The position numbers and the translations under genes are program-made. DNA of 64,000 nt from Choristoneura fumiferana (taxonomy: Eukaryota; Arthropoda; Insecta; Lepidoptera; Tortricidae): positions 9,491,842 through 9,555,841 of the forward strand of contig NC_133473.1 of the NCBI RefSeq assembly GCF_025370935.1. The letters are read 5' to 3'. The notes below the pieces were generated by a model. It searched no databases, was not told the origin of the DNA, and saw only the letters and a program-made list of their open reading frames with translations. Below, piece after piece: positions 49,926 to 58,900 of this stretch (position 1 is its first letter; each line of letters starts with the position of its first letter).

Positions 49926-51402
49926 TAAAATAATAATACAAATACTTTGAACTGACCAAGTCGGAGGTTTTCAACTTTTCTACATCTGCGTCTAAATAAT
50001 CAAAGTATCTGTCGGCTGTTGTTACTTGTCAATTTACTTTGCTGTACATTGCTGGCAATTATAATTTTGTAAAGTTAACAAAGTCTAAATTAATGCCATG
50101 GTTTAATTACAGAAATACGTTACTTTAACCTCCCTTAAAAAAAAGCCTGGCTTCCGATAACACACTGTATACATGCATGACCAACATTCAACTCGAAATT
50201 ATTCCTTATGCAATGGTATTAAAATAAAGTTGATTTGTCGCTGGTTTTTCTGTGGCGTATAGAGCACGTTACTTCGTTTGTTTTGTGGTGGGGAATAGGT
50301 TAAAGTTGTTGTCAGTACTACAAACATCGTTTGCTGGGTCTAGTATTTGATTCATTGGCCAATACAGAACCTTGTCACAACGACATTAATACGTACATAA
50401 TTCGATAAGCATTGTCATTGATAGACAAATAAAATTGTTTATTAAGTATAATAAAGTTCCATAGTGGCTCTGGGATCAAATTAGTTAACTGTATCTACGT
50501 CAAAGAATTATTATTAAGAAAATTAAAAATGTTATCGTATGAACTTCCTTCCACAATGTGTCATACTTCCTAGCGGTAGCATGGTGTCGTATGGAATTCA
50601 AATTCACATCAAAAAAATGTACGAAAAATGTACTAAAATGTACGCTAATAAAAAAAATACTACACGTAGTTACGAGAAAACAATGACCAATCTGTCACCG
50701 CCAGGAAGAATGTTGCCACCTTATTCACCTTTCTCGCTGCCAACAAACACAGGTTTTCTCATGTTTTCTTAGCTAGATTATGGTACTCATAATGAAATGA
50801 AGCCTAATTAATGCTTTTTGAACCACCATCTCTACAATAACCCATTCCTTTAACAGTTTACTTTGTGAGAGACAGCTGGGAACTAAAATGGCTTTTCAAA
50901 CACAAGCGCGGGGTGCGGTTTTGGGTTTTGCGGTTTACTGTTCCTCTTATTATTAATTCTTGGTTATAGCTGATAACCGAATGTTTTATAGCAATATGTA
51001 CTTTTGAGCAGTCAAATAACTGTATTGCCTAATGCTCATATGAAATTCGTCAATAGTACGCACTCGTTATTCAGAGAAGGTCGGAAACAATTAAACACTG
51101 GCATTGGTCAGCCGAGCGCATATCCGTGATTTGAGTGATGCCCTACTTAGTACGGGATCTGATTCCAAGTTTACCTACGTTATTTAGTACCACATGGGCA
51201 CAATAATAGAATTCGGGCCACCTCAAAGTTACGTAAAGAAAACCCAGTCTACCTTGGTTCCATTGGCCGGGTTGATGTTTGGCTACACGAAGGGATTTTT
51301 ACAATACGGCCTAGAGTACCCGAACAAGAATGGTACCAGCAGTCGGCCACTGATCAATAGACTAAAAAGAAGTCTGCCACTTCGCATCTGACCAGAAGTA
51401 GG
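49926..51402. other. Unique AT-rich sequence, no gene seen
   Basis: Two short frames (50539-50772 and 51194-51391) have no recognisable features and no splice support. Confidence 0.45.
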
Positions 51403-51557
51403 TACAGTCGAGTTCGTAAGCTTCGGAGCAAAAAGTCGATTAAAAATATCTGAACACGCTTCTATGTCGTTAACGTTTTGAGTCGTGTTCATGTGACTGT
51501 GTAAAATATGTATTAGTGATAAAATTTTTGCTCAGAAGTTTAAGACCTCGACTGTAC
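51403..51557. mobile_element. Foldback MITE with TACAGTCGAG ends
   Basis: TACAGTCGAGTTCGTAAGCT then TCGGAGCAAAA mirrors TTTTTGCTCAGAAGTTTAAG then ACCTCGACTGTA. It shares its end with the next element. Confidence 0.75.
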
Positions 51558-51686
51558 AGTCGCCATCAGATATTTCGGAGCGGCCAAGGTGGTCAAAAAT
51601 ATAGATACACGAACCTTAATAATAGAGTGCATGTGCCGATATTTTTGACCACCTTGGCCGCTCCGAAATATCTGACGATGACTGTA
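51555..51686. mobile_element. Foldback MITE with TACAGTCGCC ends, near-perfect hairpin
   Basis: TACAGTCGCCATCAGATATT then TCGGAGCGGCCAAGGTGGTC mirrors GACCACCTTGGCCGCTCCGA then AATATCTGACGATGACTGTA. Confidence 0.82.
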
Positions 51687-51766
51687 CTCGGGAGACGTCA
51701 ATGGAGTGACTTCTAACTCCATCATATATGTCATGTAGTACCAGAATATGACAAACGTCATGTTCT

Positions 51767-52005
51767 GACGACCGGATGGCCAAGTGGTTTGAGAACTGGC
51801 CTGGCCTGGCCTGGACTTATATTTGGATGAATACGTAATACGAATGTTTGTTCTCGGGTCTTGGATGTTTAATATATGTAATTAAGTATGTATTTATTTA
51901 TATAAGTATGTTTATCCGTTGCCTAGTATCCATAGTACAAGCTTTGCTTAGTTTGGGAGTAGTTCAATTATTATAGGTGTCAAGTGTCCCATGATATTTA
52001 TTTAT
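51767..52005 (+). mobile_element. tRNA-derived SINE, copy 4, with lost B-box
   Basis: The head GACGACCGGATGGCCAAGTG is followed by 'ggcctggcctggcctgg' where the B-box region should be. The body resumes at AATACGAATGTTTGTTCTCG and the tail at GTGTCAAGTGTCCCATGATA. The internal promoter is therefore broken. Confidence 0.8.
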
Positions 52006-52462
52006 TATATTTATGTTAAACCAGTGGTTAACTGCTGTCGGGTACTTTTAACCAAATAAAACCATCCAGATGGCTATACTTATCAACCCGGCCAACGCAG
52101 ACTTAGTTCCTCGTAGCTTTGTGGATGGGGCTGTTAAGGTGCCTATAATTGTCCTCATGTGCTAGGTCGACAGCGATAGCTCGACGACGTAGGTAAACTT
52201 GAAATCAGATCTCGTACTAACTGGTTAACTCGCGGATCATATGCTTGTGTCACTAAACAATTCAATTCGGTATTCTGTATCGAGCAAATTCAAACCTTAT
52301 ACCAGAGGCTTCAATGGTTGAGGTTTTAGTAAATATACTGTGAGAAAAGAAAATTTGGACGTACTTATTGTACTGTTTACGGGTCAACGGTTGGACACAA
52401 CATCTATTGAGTTGGTTGTGTGTGCGGTATCCTAAATGTTCTATCTTCCAATAAAATATATT

Positions 52463-52841
52463 AAAAAACCGGCCAAGAGCGTGTCGGACACGCCCAAAAT
52501 AGGGTTCCGTAGCCATATCGAAAAAATTAAGTAAGTAATATTTTTCTAAGGATTTCGTATTTTATACGGAATCTTCCAAGTTTAGGTATATTTTATACCT
52601 TAGGCTGCTATTTAAGAGTAAAACTACTAATAATTCTCAAGAAAACTTAGCGGTTATAGTTTTCCTTGAAAGTTTGATATACCTACTACCAACCTGATTT
52701 TTTTTTTAAATTTCCACCCACCGGTTTAGATTTTAGGGGGGGGAACGCTCGATTTAAATGAAAATTTTGTACTTTAAAGTTGAATATTTCGCAAACATAT
52801 CACTAAATCGAAAAATCGTCTAAGCAAACCCAGTAAGTCTT
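52463..52841 (-). repeat. GGTTCCG dispersed repeat, 3' portion
   Basis: The plus strand starts AAAACCGGCCAAGAGCGTGT then CGGACACGCCCAAAATAGGG. It continues with 'acggaatcttccaagtttag', seen reversed at about 41705-41735, and ends after TTGAATATTTCGCAAACATA. The TCTG half is missing. Confidence 0.7.
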
Positions 52842-52904
52842 CTCAAATATAAATATTTTTTTTAACAAAAAAGTAAAACTGACTCCAAAAAATTAAAAAA
52901 ATTA

Positions 52905-53085
52905 CAAAAAATGGAACCGACTACAAAACCCTTGAAAATATTTTTCTAGGTACCTACTAGCTCGAAGTCGGTGACTCAGCACGAGCCAGCAGGAGTGGAA
53001 CAATAGTCGTCTACCTCACCTTCATACTATGGGTTTCAAACCCTTCGAGTAACCGACTTCGAGCTAGTAGGTACTCCGTCATTTT
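52905..53085. repeat. Foldback element with 'CGAAGTCGGTGACTCAGCAC' arms
   Basis: The left arm GGTACCTACTAGCTCGAAGT is mirrored by ACTTCGAGCTAGTAGGTAC. It shares AGCACGAGCCAGCAGGAGTG with the foldbacks at 30.8 and 53.9 kb. Confidence 0.65.
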
Positions 53086-53289
53086 TAATGAACCGATTTG
53101 AAAAAAAAAATTTTGGGTTCGTCTAGGAATGTCTTCAATTAGGTCCCATAAGCACCAAATCAGGATCATGTCTACGTACCTAATAAATTTATTTGTATGT
53201 TTTTAAAGTCACACAATAAATTAGTTTTCTAGTTTACAAATTATCTATTTATTTATGTAGTCTTATGTAGTTAATGGTGTGTAGTATGT

Positions 53290-53480
53290 CTTTATAACGG
53301 TCCGAGGTTTGCCGACGGTGCTGGCTGAAAATCAGCGCTGGGGTGTTTTTAACGCTTCAGCATTATGCTGAGCCAGTGTCCGATTCACAACCGCAATGAC
53401 ACATACCTTTGTGTTGTTTATTTGTACCTAATAATATTGTTGTCTTGTGTTGTGAATAAATGTATTTTCTTCTTTCTTTT
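53290..53480 (+). mobile_element. 3' end of a non-LTR element with TTTC tail
   Basis: 'tgctggctgaaaatcagcgc', 'ttgtgttgtgaataaatgt', then a TTCTTTC tail. AATAAA precedes the tail. No coding part is present. Confidence 0.55.
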
Positions 53481-53482
53481 TA

Positions 53483-54005
53483 TATTTAGTAGTAACTCGT
53501 GCATTTTCTCTTGAAAATCGTCATTTGGTGAAGTGGAACTGATGATGAAGATCACAGTTGACCATCGGAGTTACTACTCAATAACAAGTATTTCTCAGCT
53601 TGAATTTGAATTACTTTGACACAGTTGCTAAGCAATTTATGCTCCTCGTAATGCATATGGTAAAACGGGTGAAGCACCAGGACTCCTCAATAATGAACGT
53701 TTCTGCATCGGAAAAATAAATCTTTCGTAAAAGGAGACGAGCAGTTGATATTCAACTATTGTATCTTAGATTATTTACACTAAAAAGCGTGAAAAAAAAT
53801 TATAACAATAAATTGAACCAACTACAAAAAATCATGAAAATAATTATCTACCAGTTTGAAGTCGGTCGGTGCCTCAGCACGAGCCAGCAGGAGTGATTGA
53901 AGCCCAATATAAGGTGCGGTGAGGTAGATGACTATAGGTCCACTCCTGCTGGCTCGTGCTGAGGCACCGACCGACTTCAGACTGGTAGAAAATTATTTTC
54001 ATGTT
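53483..54005 (+). repeat. Composite dispersed repeat with foldback, copy 2 (empty site)
   Basis: It matches 30371-31075, including TTTGGTGAAGTGGAACTGAT and the hairpin AGTCGGTCGGTGCCTCAGCA with its mirror. The retrotransposon stub of copy 1 is absent. Confidence 0.75.
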
Positions 54006-54082
54006 TTTCTTTATTTGGCTTCAGCATCAGTTCGAAAGAATCATTAACTTAAAGCTTCTTCTTAGTCGCTTATCTAGGTATA

Positions 54083-54427
54083 TTAATCATGATCGTTTAT
54101 AGACGAGCGAGCATTACTTAGCTTTGACAAGTTCCATTGGTCATCTACGGTCTTCTTCATCAGGTCCAGTTTACCAAATGATACTTTCTGCATGTAAATG
54201 CTTAACTTAATGCTAAAAATGGAAAAATTGCCATAGGTGTGCCTATAAAATTTGAGGTTTGCCCTCGATTTCCCTAGGATTCCATCATCAGATCTTGACT
54301 TGGTGAGTATACTCTTTCGAATAAAAAAAGAATTTTGAAAATCGGTCCACAATTGACCGAGTAATCGGTGAACATACATAAAAATAGAACCTCTTCCTTT
54401 TTTGAAGTTGGTTAAAAAGCGATGCAA
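54083..54427 (-). repeat. Diverged relative of the 30.3/53.5 kb repeat, inverted
   Basis: The minus strand has 'aatcctagggaaatcgaggg', GCACACCTATGGC and CATTTGGTAAACTGGACCTG, matching in order words at 30310-30440. A 114-codon open frame runs across it, but composition and repeat origin argue against a gene. Confidence 0.55.
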
Positions 54428-55109
54428 TTCGAAACTGGAGTTGTAAGTTATATTTGAAGGAACTATTTTTAAAGTAATTTCGAAGCTGTCTTTGAGGAAT
54501 TATTGATGTTTTTTCGTGAAAAGTTCTAGATAAACTATTTCCTAACGTTTTAACTTTGATGACGGAAATCTGTATCGGGTAACAGTGTGTTTAGTTACCG
54601 GAGAATATGGGTAAACACACAAGCTCGGGCACAGAGTGCGGCCCAACGTTGTGGTGCCTAACTAGTTTGTATCTCGGGCGCGGCCGGAAGCTAAGTGCGC
54701 CCTAGCTCCTCTGCGGTCCGAGTACTTAACCTAATATTCGATAATTGCATCAGGGTAGCGACATTAACTAAGTCGCTCCCTGACTGGTCAGCTAAGACGC
54801 AGTATTGAGACGTGCTTTGTGGTCACGTTCAAACGCATATTCATGAGAGCCTACTCAATCCATTATTGGCAAGGTTGTTGCGTAGGACCCCCCCTTTGCG
54901 GTGGTTAATCGAATCATCGGCGGGTAGGTTTGTTTTTATCTAAATGTCTATTTGGGTAAATTAAATACAACGTTTAAGTTAAAAATATTTGTTAATACAA
55001 GCTTTTTATTTATTTTTGTCTACTGTACCTACCTACTTACATATTGTTATCCTCCTACATTATGCGTACCAAATTTCAGGTCCAATCTCTGTAATTGAGA
55101 GAAATTGAA
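54428..55109. other. Unique sequence 3' of the otopetrin gene
   Basis: A GC-richer patch lies at 54620-54790 (CTCGGGCGCGGCCGGAAGCT). No exon was recognised. Confidence 0.4.
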
Positions 55110-55380
55110 CTAAGATTGGTTTTTTGGAATCTTTTTGTATTTTTTATTTCAATTCCAAATTTTTACTTTTACGGTGATCCCGTAAAACCTAAATTGAAAA
55201 TACAAACTGAAATATAGATGCACAGAAAAACCAGAAAAATAAGACCATCACTGGGAATCGAACCCAGGTCCCCGGTATTCCGTACCGCGTGCCGAGGACC
55301 TGGGTTCGATTCCCAGTGATGGTCTTAATTTTCTGGTTTTTCTCTGCATCTATATTTTGTATTTTCAATCTAGAAATTGA
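55110..55380 (+). mobile_element. tRNA-like foldback element, copy 2, with a B-box in each arm
   Basis: The left part GGGAATCGAACCCAGGTCCC and the right part GACCTGGGTTCGATTCCCAG are mutual complements and both carry GGTTCGATTCCC. The outer arms GAAAATACAAACTGAAATAT mirror TCTATATTTTGTATTTTCAA. A-box sequence is missing. Confidence 0.75.
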
Positions 55381-55626
55381 ACTAGCAATATTTGAAGAAA
55401 ACTTACTTAGGAATACTACATGTTAAATAATATTACCCTGTAATAAGTAAAATACCATCGCAAGGTTAGGTTAGGCTAGAAAAAAACCACTCTCATTGCA
55501 ATTTTTTATAACTATAAAAGTATCAAAATCTAGTTATCTACCTTAATAAATTAGTACTTGGGTACACAAATAACCTAACCTAGAATAGGTACTTAATTTA
55601 AAGCAATTACAAATACAAATATTGCA

Positions 55627-55947
55627 CTAATGTTCTGATCCGGGTTTGTACGCAGAATCCCACATATCCACGAAGCATACACTGGAATGGAATCTGTAGA
55701 ACATTATGAGAGGAAGGCTGATGTGTCCTAGAACAGTCCAAGTGACTTTGCCGTAGAACTCGTATCTCTCGTCGAGACTTTCCGGGGATTTGTAGGAGAA
55801 AGTGTTGAGGATCCACATGCCAACGTTGGCAATGATGAGGAACATGAGGAGCTCCCGGCCTGGCTTCTTGCGGCGAAGCTTGCGGCTGTTGCTGCATCGC
55901 CGCAAGCCATCGACGAGAAGAGCTGTTTGAAGCACCACTTGGATCAT
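55627..55947 (-). CDS. Otop: Otopetrin terminal exon with stop codon
   Basis: Exon of 321 bp including TAG at 55627-55629. The acceptor is TTATTTTCAG directly before ATGATCCAAG, so the first ATG is an internal Met and not a start. The protein continues the helix as MIQVVLQTALLVDGLRRCSN, then a basic cytoplasmic loop (SRKLRRKKPGREL), a helix LLMFLIIANVGMWILNTFSY, a linker (KSPESLDERYEFYG), and a last helix ending LPLIMFYRFHSSVCFVDMW, followed by a short tail ending GSEH. The final 'W-....-P-..-FYRFHSSV' arrangement is characteristic of otopetrin C-termini. Overlapping open frames in the same place are shadows. Confidence 0.95.
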   Translation of the reverse strand: MIQVVLQTALLVDGLRRCSNSRKLRRKKPGRELLMFLIIANVGMWILNTFSYKSPESLDERYEFYGKVTWTVLGHISLPLIMFYRFHSSVCFVDMWDSAYKPGSEH

Positions 55948-58900
55948 CTGAAAATAAATGAATTCAAATTCAAATATTATTTATTTGCATTGAACTGGTT
56001 AACATCAACGTCTTATAATATATATTTATACCGCTATTCAGCCATATCTGGCGTACAAATATGAAGAACTGTGTTGGCATTATAAAGCTAAGTCTTTTGT
56101 TTTCTCATGGCCGCTTATATGTACAGTCACTTGCATTCATATCTGCCACAGAGGAGCGTCCAAAAATATCGGACACGTTCTACCGTTCCAAGAAATAGAG
56201 TCGTATCAGATACTATATGCACGTTTTGGGGTGTCAGATATTGGTTCTGGTGACTGTACAGTAGGGTGGAGCGTCTATGTATGGAGAAAAAAAAAGTTGT
56301 TCAATCAGTCTCGAATACTCGTATCTCTACAAACTTGCATATGGACTAGTTTCTTACGTAAACATTTCTATATAATTTTTTCGACATATGTTTTAGCCCT
56401 CTACCATACCTTGAATATTTTGATTCTTGTATGAAAACTTCGTAATTTCGCATAAAAATAAATAAATATGTTTTGTTTTATGCTGAAAAGTGACGGGACA
56501 TCAAATTCAATCAAAACTTGTATCAATACATACAGTTTCGTGTTAAAAGTACAGATGTGCAAGTTGCGGAAAGTTTTCATAAAGGAGCGGCCACACCGCT
56601 GCTTAAAAAACGGTGACGGTACGGAATCGCAGTGACGCATCGTATGCCCACCATTTTTATCACATGCTCTCCACACCCCTGCTTAAAATACGGAATCGCG
56701 TATTCGCGGACGTAATACGTCAGGACTTTACCGACCAAAACTTGTGATGTTTACCTACGGCACGTCACTGTGATTCCGCACCGTTTGCGTATTTTAAGCA
56801 GCGGTGTGGAAAGCATGCAAAAACAAAACGGTGCGTATACGATGCGTCACTGCGATTCCGTACCGTCACCGTTTTTAAGCAGCGGTATGGCCGCTCCTTA
56901 AAGTTGGAAAAGCTCTCGGAAATTCAGGACAGTTTACAAGATATATAGGAAATTTAAATTTAAGAAACGAAAAGTTTCAATCCCCATACAAAATTGTGAG
57001 AAGTTTCCGAAATTTTCCTATTTGAAAAATTCTGCAATTTTGGAAAGTTTCCTTTGTCACATCACTAGTTACAAGTCATATAAACACACTTAAACGAAAA
57101 TTGGTGGTATTGGTAGTTTTGGTAGTCTATTTATTGGTAGTTTTGGTAGTCTATTTAATTGGAAATTTTGGTTTGGTGGTTAGTGCGTTACAAAGGCGTT
57201 TTACTTAAACTAAGGTATATTTCGAATATGATGACAACATAATTTTAGGTAAAAACCTCCGTAAAAATACAATATTTGACGGAACTTAACTTAATAGTTT
57301 TTTCAAATCTTTGAACGTCAGTAGAGCTCAAAGTAGGTTTAAATATATTTTTATTTTTTCCATAAACCTTTGAACAAATCGCAAGTTATTAGCACTATTC
57401 AACATTCAAAATAAAAATAAAAGATACGCTCCACCCTACTGTACAGTTACCTGCATTAATATCTGTGTCTAAGCGGAGCGTGTAAAAATATAGAAATAGT
57501 TTATACACGCTTTGTTGTACCAGATATTGGTGCTGGTGACTGTACATTACATACGTAATATCTCAATTACGTGTGTCAGTAAGCCACAGTTTCCATGTTT
57601 CAGGCTAAATAATTATACGAAGAATACAGTTTGCGTTTAAAAAAAACCGGACAATTGCGAGTCGAACTCCCGTGTAGAGGGTTCCGTACATTAAAATAGA
57701 TACTCAATTTTAATATGTTAATTTTTAATTATGCGCTTTATGTATTAGTTTTCCTGTAATCCATGAAAGAACTATACTTTTTTGTTATTAATTTTACACT
57801 TAGTTGTTTCGGAGACAAGATGGGTGAGAACAGTCTCCATGTTTAAATTGCATTTATTTACGTGACACGGTCGTTTTTGAGTTACCGACTTATGGTGGAA
57901 TCAGTGACAGACTGACGGACAGACAGACAAACAGTAATCCTATAAGAGTTCTGTTTTTCCTTTTGATTTACGGAATCCTAAAAAGGTAAGGCAAAAATAT
58001 GCGACAAAACCGTGCAGAGAGCGCAGTGTTGCATGAAATGCATTTATTGTTAGTTAAATTTATTTATTAATTACAGTATAATTATTGTAGGTAACATGAT
58101 TAAGAATAAAATGACTATTAAAGGTTTGTGTCTATAAGTTGCAAATCATTTTAATACTCGCAATAGTCAGCGATAGAAGACGGTCTTAAATTTCGCAACC
58201 AATACGCATCGCCTCTTTAGCTCAGTGGTAGAGCACTGGTCTCGTAAACCAGGGGTCGTGAGTTCAATCCTCACAGGAGGCATCTAAATCACTCGGTAAA
58301 TTTTACTTTTTTTCTGTAAGTATACGCCGTTTTTTAAAACTATTGAATGAATGGAAGCGGATCCATTTATAATAATGAATGTTTCTAAATAAGTTTTTCG
58401 TTTTTTTTAATGTTCACGTAAAGTTGAGTTACGTTACACTAAGAAAATATCTCGCAAAAAGTTTTTTATAATGCACTGAGTCGTTGATTTGTTCGTTTTT
58501 AGGGTTTCGCAGTCCCATTCGTTTTGCCACGTGCGTCTGCCCTTCCATCTGTTAGTGTTAGAAAGCTTTAATTTTGCCGACATAACTGTGGTGAAATACA
58601 ATGTTTTAGTGTTAATTTTTAAGGGTTATAAACCTGCATACTTTACTTATATTTTAAACGCAGTTTTAGCGTAAAAAAATTTCAACTGCTATATTTCCAC
58701 GCTAAAACTGCTAAACAGATTTGGATGAAGTTTTCCACACAGTTATAACCTGTAGGCACACAGTACTTTTATCCCGGAAAATTTAATAATGCCTGCGGGA
58801 TACCGATAATCAAATTCTTCACAGACGAAGTTGCGGGCAACTGTTGGTGTACAGTCGAACAAACTGAATTATGTATGTACCAGGGTGCACCTTTGTGCTA

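Noticed and set aside
50539..50772. 77-codon plus-strand frame
   Set aside because: No signal peptide, domain or splice context that I can recognise.
54083..54427. 114-codon minus-strand frame
   Set aside because: It overlaps a dispersed repeat related to 30.3 and 53.5 kb, with no splice support or recognisable domain.
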